Of a DNA stretch of 64,000 nt, positions 24,801-35,899 are shown in pieces. The stretch covers positions 1,186,360 to 1,250,359 of the forward strand of contig CAJNDS010002512.1 in the NCBI GenBank assembly GCA_905221605.1. Direction: 5' to 3'. A program made the translations under genes and the position numbers. This DNA is from Symbiodinium natans. Lineage: Eukaryota > Sar > Dinophyceae > Suessiales > Symbiodiniaceae. Each line of letters begins with the position of its first letter. The first letter of the stretch is position 1. The notes under the pieces are model-generated. The model was not told the DNA's origin. It saw only the letters and a program-made list of their open reading frames with translations, and made no database searches.

Positions 24801-24895
24801 CCAAGGCAGGCAAGAAAAACGCATGTATGTGTATAGATAGTAGAGTACGAGTGTAATGCTTATTGTAGTTAATCAGTCCTTACCGCGCTTTGCGT
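21870..24895. other. Stretch with no supported gene
   Basis: The part from 21870 to 22450 is richer in A and T than the window average. A C-run of about 17 nt lies at 22584-22601. An Arg-rich frame at 22831-23064 (+) has no family I recognise. Nothing else rises above chance open frames. Confidence 0.35.
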
Positions 24896-24900
24896 TCGGC

Positions 24901-24953
24901 ATTCATTCATTCATGCATTCATTCATTCATTCATTCACTCATTCATTCATTCA
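24901..24953 (+). repeat. ATTC tetranucleotide microsatellite
   Basis: About thirteen ATTC units with two single-base interruptions (GCATTC, CACTC). Confidence 0.95.
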
Positions 24954-27165
24954 AGGAAGGACAGTTCTTTCGGTAGACCTTTCATGTAATTGTTTATCTG
25001 TATGTGTGTACTTTCTGCTTGTTCATTTCTCTCTCTTCGATTCTAAGAGCTGCGGCCAGCGCTCCCGGGAACGCGGTAGAACTTGAGCTGCGGTAAGGAC
25101 AGAACGGCAGGGGCTCCTTCTAAATCTTCCAAGCTCGTGAGAAATTGCTAAAGCGTAAAACCCCACAAGCCTAGCCCCTATGCCCGAAAAAAAAACCCTA
25201 AATTCTGGAAACTCAAGGCTTTAAAGTCTGAAAGGCAACCGAGGGTGGGAGCTATTTTTTCCAAAGGTGTGCCCCGTGCCCACGCCTCCTGCATGTCCTG
25301 GCTTTCAGGCTCCAGTATGCCGATCATCGCAGCATCGGTGCTTTGAGAAGTGCTTCGGGTTCATGTGATATCATGTGATGCGCGTAGACGGCAGGCTGTC
25401 TTTGCCTACGCCTGAATCTATCAGCCGCTCGAATCGCTGTTGCTTCCATACCCCGAAGAAGACTTTTCACAAGATGGCTGCGATTGCACCCTCCGCGCCT
25501 CCCAGCCCGCAGCTGCGCTTGCGGCCTCTGGCGCGACATGTGTGACGAGAGCTTCGAAATCATGGAGGCAGATGGAGGCCATGGGATGGGTTTTGAGCGA
25601 TTTGGGGCAGGTTGCTGAGCCTGAGGGCTGGGCTTTCGTGAGGTCCAGAGATCCAGGGAGTGTTTTGACAGGCTTGATTTCCACTTCCGGGGATGCGGGT
25701 TAACCTCTGAACTTGCGGTATGCGGCATTGGGCAGGCAGATGGCCTAGCGGTTTGGGATTTGACTAGATGAGTTTCTGTTTCTCATCCGCCTTTCGTCAA
25801 CTAGTCATAAAGCACGGGGGCAGGGCCTATGGTCATGTAGCGGTTGTGGGTTACGACGCGATGTTTTGCCTTCGTGTTTGCGGCGGCGAACACATTTGCT
25901 GTTCAGAAGTGCTAACGTGGGATGCGGCTGCGGGGGGGCAAAATTCCTCGGGCTTGGTGCGAACAGGGTTTCTGATGCTCAATATCCATGGTTGGGCTCT
26001 TAATTTTTCTAAAGCGCGTCCCTCAGGCGTTCCAAATTTTAGCCCAGCGTCAGCAGGGAATGCACGCTCTTCCTGGTATCTGTAAGGAGTCTTGGGACCG
26101 GCCTTTCTAAATAGCATGATGGAGACAAAGCGGGAAACAAGACATGGGGAGCCTTCCAGATGCGTTCGTTCATGCTCATGCTTGCTCCCATGCAACTCAA
26201 CATGACATAACTGGCAACAGTGGAACGACCGAACGGCTCCAAGCGCTAGTCTAAAACCTACCAGCTCGAAACGCCGCAGCTGAAGTTGAGTAGGTGTATA
26301 TGCATGTTCTATAGGTCTACAGGGGCTCCTGTGTTTGCGCATGCTTAAACAGTGTGCATCCGAGTTAGAGATTTTGGTTCAAGATCAACTGGCTCAAAGT
26401 CAAAAAGGCTTTCAGGCTTGGCCCGGTTTGTGCCTTGATGCAGATGCAGCATTCCGCGAACAAGGCAGAGCATTGTCAATTTGCAGGCCTTGCGGCACTG
26501 TTTTGTTTAGATTTGTCCAAAGCCTGAGCGTAAGACCTGAAAGGAGTAGGAGCGGACTTGGTCAAGTGAAGTTGGCCGCATGGCCTTTTTTGGCGGGTTA
26601 TGTAGCGCAAACAAGCCCGGTTTCGAGTCCGAGCTAGGCGCAAGCTTCGGGTTTTGATGCAGCTGGGTCGGTTTACGCCGATTTCCTGGAAGCCAGGCTC
26701 CTGTAGACTCTGTAGACTTGAACTGTTGTTGCCTTCCTCGGCTGAAACCAAAGCCCTTCAAAACTGAGCCTGCAAAACACGTCTCAGCCCTGCTAAAGAA
26801 ACAACAACGCGTCATCTAACTGCATAGGCGCGGAAGGCTATAGATTATATCGGGTTATATCGGGTTAATAACCTCATTGAACCTAAGCCCTCCCTCAACG
26901 CTAAACGCGCACGCTGTTTTAGCCGGATCCGTGCCTATGGAGCTTTGCTCAAAAAGGGCCGAATCTGAGATGACCAGGTAACGGAGATGACTATCTTGCG
27001 GTCGTTTGGCAAACCCTCCCCTGGACCCTGAAACCCATACCCTCTAAACAGCACATATGTTGACAAGCCATAAGCCATTGGATGAGATGTACAGCTTCCG
27101 AACCTACCACCATTCGCACTTCTGTCTTTGTTATATGTAGGTGTATTGTCATCCCATCGAGTTGA
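24954..27165. other. Stretch upstream of the MATH-BTB gene, nothing certain
   Basis: An open piece at 25530-25700 (+) encodes a Trp-containing acidic peptide and could be an exon, but no family is recognisable. A short exact duplication, TATATCGGGTTA, occurs twice at 26846-26868. No promoter motif could be identified; dinoflagellate promoters lack clear consensus. Confidence 0.3.
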
Positions 27166-29145
27166 ACGTGGCCTGTAACCTGTTTGCCTCCTCGCGACCT
27201 TTATGCTGTGCCTATGGACGACGGAGAGCCCACGCACATCATTGACTTCAAGCTGCCTTTGCATAGCGAGGATCACTATCTCGAGGGCCAACATGTGGAC
27301 AGCCCGGCGACCACATTGTGGAACTACTGCGTGCTGCTGAAGGTGTACCCACGAGGCTTTGGATTTACGTCCCAAGGGCCAGGGGTTGCCACCAAGCTTG
27401 TCTTCGTGCCTATCTACACAGACTCCGAGGACACCCTGAACAGTGCCCTGTCTGGCAAGACAGACGAGCTCATGATTGGGGATGTTCGATTTCGACTGAC
27501 TGCTCGGTATGCCGGCCAAACAGAAACTCGGAAAGGCTCCCCACAGCGACTTCGATGTGGGAAATGCAATGAGTGTTTTACTCTGAAGCATGCCGTTTGC
27601 AAGTCTGAAGCTCTACTCATGCCCCCGAAGTACGTGCCTGGCGAGTACCTGCACTGCTTGGTAGAGCTTCTTGGTGATCCATAGTGATCCACGGCGCAAC
27701 TACAAGCAGCACTGGAAGCATGCTTGGCAACCTAGGCTTTGGTTTGATCCGAAAGCTCTGGGCTACGAGCCTAGCAAGCGCCGCCGCCTGGATTATGGAA
27801 AGGACCTGTGGCGAGACATGAAGCCCCTGGGCCGCAAATACAGGGCGAGCACAGCAAGCTCCTGGGCCGCACGCAGCTGAGGTTTACCGACATGACAATG
27901 CGTGCAGGCGATGATGGAGAAGACATCCCTTGCCACCGGGCAGTTCTTGCCAGGAGTTCTGACGTCTTCGACCGAATGCTCAGCTCTCAGATGAAGGCAT
28001 CTGCTGAGTTGCTCTGTGCTGTAGCTGCATCATCTTGATGTGGTTTCATCTTTCCAGCAAGAGTAGAATTCTCATCAAACTTCATCCCCAACACTGCCTT
28101 ACCCCTTGGGCAGTGTGCAGGTTTGAACTTGCAGGTTAGAATGTAGGTTAGTTGTCACGCCAATGCCACCGTGGCTGATAGGAGGGCACTGAGCGTTGCA
28201 TCATCATCCGCGATGCGGCGTCTGGTACGCTGAACAAGCTGCTGGGCTCTTACCCGAGCAAACCGAGTAGTTTCAGCATGTTTCAGCCTATTGCCACGCC
28301 AGAATCCCACGCAGCATGATACTAGCAAAGGCCTCACAGCGTAAGTTATGTGATTCGGAGGAAACCCAGGGGATCGGAGAAGGCCATGCTGGCCCAAGTA
28401 CGGGCCTATTGTACCTGACAAGCCGAAAGCTAAGGCTCCTTGAACATATCTACACTGGTGAGGCGCCGGACGCTTCCCATTCTTAGCATCGCCATTTATG
28501 ATTAGGCAGGTCTTCCAGCCTGCTACGGCTGTTGCTGGAAAAAGCCCTGCCTTGACACCCCTGTATGCCCCAAAGCCCGAACTTACATTGGCACGTACCG
28601 CTCAAGTTTAGGACGAGGCACTTGATTGCTGAAAGGATCTGGGATTTGAGGCTAAGGCGCAGCGAAGTTAGGGGAGTGTGAGCATCCAAGGAAAGCACTT
28701 CTGTGGAAGAGCTCGGTGAGTTGATCTGCTTGGGCAACCAGTAACTGTGTCCTGCAAAGCTTAAACTTAAGCTTAGGTAGGTTTCCATAGAGCTTCCTAA
28801 AGCTACAGCTGCTGGAGCTGCAGTGCGTCAGGTATGGGCTGGCGCAACTCGCCGAGTCCTGTGCGGCGAGCCTGTCAAAGATGATGTGCCCAACAAACGT
28901 GGTTGCGGTTCTTCGCGAGCTTCCCGCTTAGGACATTTGTTGTTGTGCTCAGTGCATTTGGCTTCGGGTGGTCAGCTCTTTCTGGCGTTTTCTGTCTTAG
29001 CGTACGTGCTTCCAGTCTACACACGTCGCAAACAAGGCTACGGAAGCATCGTGTCATCTCTCTCATCCACACGATCCTTGAGGAAGCCAAAGTGAAGGTC
29101 AGCCAAGATCCAGAGCTCGTTGCGGCACTTGTTGACGCTATCTGA
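27166..29145 (+). CDS. MATH-BTB (SPOP-like) protein gene, multi-exon, first exon disrupted
   Basis: By family knowledge MATH-BTB proteins hold substrates with MATH and bind cullin-3 with BTB, acting as ubiquitin-ligase adaptors. The first exon (27166-27996) is unusually long. It holds a MATH-like region (LWNYCVLLKVYPRGFGF near its start, YVPGEYLHCLVELLGDP near its end), a basic linker and the first BTB half (RFTDMTMRAG, IPCHRAVLARSSDVFDRML). Phase-consistent exons follow: 28182-28237 (EGTERCIIIRDAASG), 28435-28471 (LLEHIYTGEAPD), 28691-28740 (ESTSVEELGELICLGNQ), 28832 to about 28907 (YGLAQLAESCAASLSKMM) and 29083-29145 (EAKVKVSQDPELVAALVDAI, then TGA). One exon between the last two is probably missing. 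Donors are GC or GT and acceptors are AG|G. The first exon carries a frameshift and stop at 27675-27691 and a second shift near 27841, so this copy may be a pseudogene or carry assembly errors. The start codon was not found. Confidence 0.75.
27675..27691 (+). other. 10-bp tandem duplication that shifts the MATH-BTB frame
   Basis: TGATCCATAG is followed at once by TGATCCA. The frame reads VELLGDP and then TAG. Without one 10-bp unit, the frame would run on through RRNYKQHWKHAW, the frame that is open downstream. A second shift near 27839-27843 (one base fewer) returns to the frame of the BTB half. The two changes sum to nine bases, so the end frame is restored, but the TAG remains. Confidence 0.8.
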
Positions 29146-29149
29146 AAAA

Positions 29150-29383
29150 GACCCAATTCAGAGCGTGGACGCGGCCGAAAAGGTCTTGGGTCAGGCCGCC
29201 TGCTGCCTCCGTGTATATAGTCTGTTCAGTAGATGGCTTCCGGTTTAGACTCACTGGTAGCCGCCTGGACAAACGTGCTTTCGCAAAAGCCCTTCTGGAA
29301 AAATGTGAGGGCTCTGGACTGGACGGCTTCCTTGCTTGCAGCAGCTCATGCTGCAAGGCAAGGCAAAACTTGTTTGTGCCAAG
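29150..29383 (+). other. Region after the MATH-BTB stop
   Basis: Two overlapping frames are open over 29211-29435, with a Lys- and Leu-rich peptide (AFAKALLEKCEG). They could be exon or 3' untranslated sequence. No family is recognised. Confidence 0.25.
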
Positions 29384-29665
29384 TCTAAAGAAGATCCTAA
29401 GTATAAATCTCCCCCATAATTATCAAAATATCTAATTAATAGTCGGGCGATAATAATGTAAAAATATATAAGGCAAATAAAGATTCTTATTTATGTTGAA
29501 AATAAATATTCATAGCAAATTGATTAATTATCAGATCCAAATATAAGGATTGATTGGTAATATCTAGGTCCACTCTTACGATAAGATTATTGCCCGAAAA
29601 TTCGACAATGTCGATTTTTGGTCTCTATTTTATGATGCAATAATGATATTAAGTTTCTTAAGGTT
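29384..29665. other. Sharply AT-rich island
   Basis: About 280 bp is far richer in A and T than both flanks, with words such as TAATTAATAG, ATAATAATG, AATAAATATT and TTGATTAATTATC. It includes an imperfect hairpin, AAAATTCGAC AAT GTCGATTTTT (29596-29618). Composition changes abruptly at both edges. No protein frame is obvious. A fragment of organelle DNA moved into the nucleus is one possibility, since dinoflagellate mitochondrial DNA is AT-rich and hairpin-rich; an AT-rich mobile element is another. Confidence 0.6.
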
Positions 29666-30270
29666 AGAGCCCAACCCGGGGCGATGAATGCCAGACTGTT
29701 TAGCCCAGGTCCTCATGTTTCAAACCCAGGACTGCCACTGTATAGTCACAGGGTTAAAAGCTGCAGGGGGGTTTCTGCAGGGCCTGGGCATCTTCAGCTT
29801 CAGGATATACACATCTCTTGGGTTTGGGATATGGTTGCATTGGACTTTGGGTTGAAAGCCTACCATGAACGAAAAAGGCTAGTTCGAGGCTTCTGCTCCC
29901 GCTGCCTATGTGCTGCCCAAGACTTTTACCCAGTCTCATGTGTTTAAGAAGAGTCGAAAGCAGTCATCGCAGGGCGGGGGAGAAAGAGAGACGGAAGAGA
30001 TGAGCACATGTGCACGAGGTAGTTCAATGAGTCTGTTGTGAATGTTGCATGCGCCCAATGACCCGCGTGCTTCTGGTTCTGCTGAGCCCGCTCACCGGCC
30101 TTGCCGATAATTGCTTTCCGGCAGCAATAGAGCGCTTGTGGCTTCATGGGCCTGGGTCCAACGGCTGCAGCTTTATGCGATGTAAGATGCTCGTGGCCAG
30201 AACTGACCTTTAATACGAAAAACGGGGCTTAAGAAGTGCGCTATGGCATCGGGGATCAACAGCTTCGAGG

Positions 30271-30438
30271 GTGAAGCTTAAACTTATCGCGGGCAAAACA
30301 AAGAGTTCTGTGGTGAATGTGGCCAAATTTCAGATCGAATCAGTTATCGGACTTTCGGCGGTTCTTGGCTTTGTTGCGTTTTATCACATCTTCGATCATC
30401 TGATCATCTTTGCCTTTCGCTTGGCTTTTGCCGGCTAA
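30271..30438 (+). CDS. Exon-like ORF with a hydrophobic C-terminal segment, unknown
   Basis: The frame is open upstream of a GTG at 30271 and ends at TAA 30436-30438. It reads VKLKLIAGKTKSSVVNVAKF and then a hydrophobic stretch, SVIGLSAVLGFVAFYHIFDH, that could be a membrane helix. Third-codon positions and residue mix look protein-coding. It is followed, in another frame, by a Lys-rich open piece. I do not recognise the family. It may be one exon of a larger gene. Confidence 0.4.
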   Translation: MKLKLIAGKTKSSVVNVAKFQIESVIGLSAVLGFVAFYHIFDHLIIFAFRLAFAG

Positions 30439-30635
30439 GCAAGAGCCCTGCTTGGTCCAGAGAAACATCCAAGGCAAAGGGCAAAGGGAGCAAAAAGGGC
30501 AAGCACCCAGGCGGGGCGGTGTGGACGCCTGAGGCAGGTACTTTCAGTGCTTCATGGAACCCACGTAATCTTGCCTTTCTGCACAAAGCGGTGCCTTCTT
30601 TTGCGCGGTTAGCCTGTGTCTCCTTTCGACACTAG
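30435..30635 (+). CDS. Exon-like ORF, Lys/Gly-rich, unknown
   Basis: This open frame starts where the previous one stops, shifted by one reading frame, and ends at TAG 30633. It contains SKAKGKGSKKGKHPGG and then VWTPEAGTFSASWNP. The basic low-complexity part is common in dinoflagellate nuclear proteins. Either an intron junction or a frameshift could join it to the preceding frame. Confidence 0.35.
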   Translation, partial: LSKSPAWSRETSKAKGKGSKKGKHPGGAVWTPEAGTFSASWNPRNLAFLHKAVPSFARLACVSFRH

Positions 30636-32580
30636 AATGGTTACCTGAAAACCGTGTCATACAATGAAATCGGGGAAAAAACCTATGCAGAACAATGAGG
30701 ACGGATCCCTGGCCATCCTGTGCGTTTGGTCCCAGTAACTAGCCACCACCATCGCATGTTTTTCTAGGAAACGATTCGCCGAGTGCAAAAACTTTGCAAA
30801 CTCACGCTGGGGCTTTCGCTGCGGTGTGCTTCGAAGGTTGCAAGGTTGCATGCCCAGCAAATTGGGCTCTTCGCACAGAAGACTGACGATCCCATTGCAA
30901 CCGGTATGCCGGGTATGCTGTCTCACGTTGAATGTGCTTTTGACCCCTCGCCCGCGACTGCAGCTATCGTTAACGGTCATTTCGGACTCTTGTTTCATGA
31001 GAGGCTTGGTCCACGTCTTTGCTGGGCATCATGCTCTCAGTTCTGGTGTTGCGGGGGCGGGGTTGATGCGAAAACTGAGAACCCATACTACGTCAACTGT
31101 GTATGTATTAATACATATATATATAGATACAACAAGTATGTATACATGTTGTGCCGTGTCTTCAACCATGTCCAACCTAAGGGAGATGCGACCTTCCGCG
31201 CATCAATGTAGAACAGCTGACATTGGACGAGTTCGCCACATGCCGCAGGCTATGAGGTTGGCCATCGATTCGGGGATGCATGGAGCAGTTCGTAAAGCTG
31301 GATGGATTTCAGAGATTGCAGAGCTTTTGTTACTAAGAGACTTTCCAAACTTCAGGCTGCGAGGCATCGTTTTTTGCATCTTAAAACCGAACGAAGTCTT
31401 AAACTTAAGCTTTCAAAGCTTTGCTTGTAGATTTCACGGAGCATTCAGCACTACTGCTGCGGGCAGTGCATCTTGTGCATGATCAACGCCCATGGCTCAG
31501 AAGTCCTCGATAATTAACACTGACAGTCAGACTGAACAGTATTTGTGCCCGTCTGGCGGCTGACCTGCACATTTCAATAAATTTCATGGCTGGAGCCTTG
31601 AAATGTCGAGCCGAAAGTGGAGACCTTGTAAAGAGCCCGCTAAGGTCTCCAAGTGGCGGGGGTTGCCTGTGCTGGTGACCAACCTCCACTTTGAGGTCCA
31701 TAAAGCTAGAAAGTAGGGGCCCAGTCTGTTGAAGATGCTATGCCAGTGTGAGAAGAGTGAGTATTCCCACGTCTGACTGATACCAGTGACCAATGCATGT
31801 GACTCACCTTTCTCAGTTTGTACCGGCTTGTTTCGTGAAGAACGGCTATCATGACTCGTAGTGGCTTCTTGTAATGGCTTCTTGTAATGGAGGTCGGTGT
31901 ACCGACAGAACCGCTTGCGTTTGCGGAGCGCTTTGGTTCAGAGGCGCGCGGGGCAAACCACAATTTCACTTGTTAAGCTTGCGCACTGGCGTATTCAACG
32001 CGCGCGCACTGCGCTCAGACTGAAGATCTTGAAAACTGAGGTACTTACAATGAAGTCATGCATTGTAAACTCGCACAGAAATCACAGTATCCGAGCCTCG
32101 TGAGCTGGGAAATTAGTGAGGCGTTGGCAACCTTTGCCTCTTGCAAGGTGGTGCAAGTCAGCGATGGCCGCAACGAGGCCATTGCTGGCAGTTGTTTCTA
32201 TGTAATGCCCGGAGCTTCACAGTTCTTCCTGGATCTCTGGACATACCCAAAACCCTAAAACCTCCCGAAATCCCATTGCATCCACACAATCTCACACAGG
32301 GATCTCACAAGACCCCCGAAGTCCAGAATCCTAAACAAGCAACAAAGCCCAAAGTACCTCCTTGCGTAACAAAGGAGGGGGCGCGACGACACCGCAGCAT
32401 GAAGTTGGCGAAATATCTCTCAAGGCCGAGTATTCGAGCGGTTTTCAGTTCGGGCCTTCTGGAGGTTTGAATTGGGTTGCGGCCATGGGTTGGAGGTGCA
32501 GGTAGCCTCTGCACTCAGGTGCTGCTACCCTACCCGGCCCTACCAGGGGCAATGAATATACGAGGTTCGTTTCAGAATTT
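30636..32580. other. Stretch with no supported gene
   Basis: Open frames at 30783-31211 and 30826-31482 (+) overlap in different frames and look like chance. A TA-rich patch, ATACATATATATATAG, lies near 31111. No family-level exon was seen. Confidence 0.3.
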
Positions 32581-32589
32581 TGAACGTAG

Positions 32590-32651
32590 GAATTGAGGGA
32601 CCCTCTGCCGAATATGTATACATATATATCTATATATGATTCAGCCCCGGC

Positions 32652-32697
<46 letters not shown>

Positions 32698-33190
32698 ACC
32701 CCCCCCCCCCCTGTGGTGTGGTTGGGGGTTCGTTTTAGGGTTTTAGGGTTTAGGGTTTAGGGTTTAGGGTTTTAGGGTTTTAGGGTTTTAGGGTTTAGGG
32801 TTTAGGGTTTACGGTTTAGGGTTTTAGGGTTTAGGGTTTAGGGTTTAGGGTTTAGGGTTTTCCCCGCGGATGGGGTACTAAGATGATCCCCCCCCCCCCC
32901 TGTGGTGTGGTTGGGGGTTGGTTTTAGGGTTAGGGTTTAGGGTTCAAGGTTTTAGGGTTTAAGGTTTAAGACTTAAGGTTTAGGGTTTAGGGTTAGGGTT
33001 TAGGTTTTAGGGTTTAGGGTTTAGGGTTTAGGGTTTAGGGTTTAGGGGTTTAGGGTTTAGGGTCTAGGGTTTAGGGACCGTAGAGTAGGCTTGGGGGGGG
33101 GGGGGGGGATACCATGGGGGGGGGGGGGCCCAGGACGCTCGACGCTGAACCATATATATACATATGTGTATTTGTACTGTGGCCGTGGAA
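32590..33190. repeat. Interstitial TTTAGGG block framed by inverted C/G-run arms
   Basis: The core (32735-33078) is made of TTTAGGG and TTTTAGGG units with few variants, in two sub-blocks. Each sub-block starts with a C-run followed by TGTGGTGTGGTTGGGGGTT (32712 and 32901, 189 bp apart). The left arm has TA-rich text, GATTCAGC, a C-run of about 35, ATGGTAC, and a C-run of about 13. The right arm is the mirror image: a G-run, ATACCAT, a G-run, GGGCCC, then GCTGAACC and TA-rich text. TTTAGGG is the telomere motif reported for dinoflagellates and plants. Confidence 0.85.
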
Positions 33191-35630
33191 TCTCGGAAAC
33201 CTGCAACAGTATTGTATTGTAGCCAACAGCTTCAGACTTTGAAGCCGCCAAGCTTGGCAGGCCAGCAAGTGTCAGGTTCGTTGGGGACTCAGCAGAGTCT
33301 GTTTTTTCGCGCATGAGGGTGGCCCGCCTCGCCTGTCTCGGCGCAACTTGCCCCATGTGACCAACTAGGGTACATTGGAACCTCAGCATCGGCATGTGGG
33401 GATTTCCGCTGTTCTGCAGTCCCACTTATCCCAAGGCACTCCCAACCTATCAACAAATCGGCCGAAAAGTCCGGACAGCCAAACTGCTGCCGGAACAGTA
33501 CAACCAGATTTACTGGAAATTCCCACCAAGAGTTTGCAGAAAGCCCGAAGCCCCAAACCCCCACCCCGCCTCGTGCACCCGAAAGTGAAAACTCAAGCCT
33601 TAACATTTCAATTCCGACATTGATCAGAAACCGGCAAGCCACCAACGACCCCTAAGCTTTCCAAGCCAGCATTAAAATGTAATTGCAAACGCAATCCGCC
33701 CTTTGCGATCTTTGTCGAGGATGGTCGGAGCTCTCTGCCGACCATCTTTCTGTCGGACTTGCCACTGGGCGTTTTTCGTTGAGAGCTTTGACAGCTTTTA
33801 ACGGTGCAACCGTAACGCCCACAGTCTGAGATCCCGAAATGCATTGTAGACCTCACCACTCGAAAGCCTCGAAGTGTGAAACGGCTGGGGTACAACTCAG
33901 CGAAATCAAACCCAGAGAAACCCAGGCTTACGCCGCTGCAGCGCCAGATTTGGCAGAGCGTCCGGCTGCCTCCTTTGCTGGAAGGCAGCTGTGGCCCCCA
34001 AAGTTTTGGAAAGCCACTTTGTTTTAAAAGCGGGGGCTTTTTGACCCTTGTCCAGCTCACTAACCCTACCTGACAAACTGAGCAGTAACTGAGCTGTCTA
34101 CGAACGAGCCCGATGGAGCAACAGACCCTGCTCAAAGACTCGAAAGTACGGCATGACAATTTCTTAAGACCGGTTATGTCCGGACCTATGAGCGAATAGG
34201 GCGCGGGCGACTGACGACTCGAAGAGCATTCTCGTCGTCTGGCTTGCTTTCCTCTTTCTCTTTGCCTTGCATCGGCCACCATCGGTCTCGCCTTCTGTCC
34301 TGCTTGTCTGGCCCCAATGCTCATGCGCAGGGGCATTCGGAGACAGAATTCAGCATGCAAATATTGCTGCAGCACGGCATCGTGGGACAGTCGTGTTGTT
34401 GATGAGGTTTCATGTTCAGGACGAGGCAGGTCCACCCCCTTCTTGTTGGACGCCCAACAGGGGAGCAACTCCAGGAGCTTACAACCTTCCACACAGCCTT
34501 CATCGCATGTTTATTAAGAGTCGACCCCCTCCACTCACACAGTCTCGTCATCCAACCATGCAGGCCAGATCCATGTCGACCGCATCGTATCTACACTCCC
34601 AGTTGTACACGCAGCAGCCATTGGTGATTTCAGATCACCTGCACTGAGGTCGGCACCCTGCTTGCAACAATGTTTGCTGTAGAGTCGGAGGCACCGGCTC
34701 AATTCCAGGCCCTCCTGCTGTTCCATCGATCGGCCCAGAAATCGCTTCTGCCAATCGGGCTACAGCAGGATCCACCCCATTCATCAAAACTCCCATATGT
34801 CTGGCCTTCCTTTGGGTCTCCAGCCAAAATGCTGCAGCCGTGGCTGGGTGAGCCCAGGAGCCTTGGGCTCCACAACCTCAAGAGGACTGGCCTTCTGAGG
34901 TGCGTTCTAGTTAAAGTAAAAATGGCGGTCCACGTTTGTTTTCCAGGTAAGGTTGTGGGGGTTCATAACTCAGCTTGAGAATTCAACACAGCCCCGAAAC
35001 GGAACCAAAACACCAGCCAAACCTGAGTTTCGATTTGTTGCTAGGCCAAAAAAGCGCATGCAACCTTGCGCAGGCTTCTCAGCAAGACCGATCCTCTCAG
35101 TCGGAGTCAATAACTCAGGACATTACCCGGTTCAGGCATATTGGGTTTGGGAGGCTTCGGGGCATTTCAAGTTTGGACTCGCAGTGCTTCTGGGGACGGA
35201 TATTGCTGGTTGTCAGATTGCGCCATGGCCATTTCAACTGCCTCATTTCGTCGTGTCAACAAGAAGCGCCACCGGTGTGCACCGGTGCGGGCTGGGGAGA
35301 TTTGCAGGTGAGAGCTGCTGGATGGGAGTACGGCGCAGCACGAGCACATATCAAAAGCCTTGGTTCATGGCAATGCGACTCCGAGGCTTTCAAGCGCTCA
35401 GAACCTCTTGGGGCAGAGACTCATGTCGGGGTCACCCCAACGAACAGATTTTGCCAGACGCTGCTTGAAGATCTTGGAAGGAGAGGACTTCCATGCCCAT
35501 GAAGAGACTTGGCTTTGGCTGCTCCATGGCGCACCACGGCAGCAGGGCTTCATAAAGGGCGGGGCTCTCTGGCCTCTTGGCACCCGGAGTGCCAGAAATC
35601 ACTTTCTCTGATGCCCAGCGGGAATACGAC
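33191..35630. other. Stretch with no recognisable gene
   Basis: The longest frame is on the minus strand (33608-34492, about 294 codons) but looks compositionally random. On the plus strand, 35130-35510 is open in two frames, one with GDLQVRAAGWEYGAARAHIK and FCQTLLEDLG. This could be exonic, but I cannot name it. Confidence 0.3.
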
Positions 35631-35656
35631 AGGGTTTAGGGTTTAGGGTTTAGGGT
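35631..35656 (+). repeat. Short TTTAGGG telomere-like run
   Basis: Three to four TTTAGGG units in a row, separate from the large block at 32.7-33.1 kb. Confidence 0.9.
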
Positions 35657-35899
35657 ATCATCACTGTCACTGTCAGTTGCTCGTTCTGAAGCTAGAAGCA
35701 CGTCTCAAAGCCAGGAACACTCCGGCAGCGAACTCGCGTGCAAGGCCCGTAAACCGACAATTCGATATCCTAGCGTATGAGATTTTGAGCTTTTTGCCCG
35801 AGCTTCAGTCAGCCTATACAGCGCTACCGCCAATTCCAAGGTCAAGGACTGGTGGGTTGCCGATTCTGGTCTCCTGCCGAAATTGAGGCCTCCAAGTGG

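Noticed and set aside
26935-27591. 218-codon frame on the minus strand
   Set aside because: It is the antisense shadow of the MATH exon, which has family-level similarity on the plus strand.
33608-34492. 294-codon minus-strand frame, the longest non-repeat ORF
   Set aside because: It is rich in Ser and Arg with no domain-like pattern, and a single 0.9-kb intronless exon would be unusual beside the genes here. It may be real but is unsupported.
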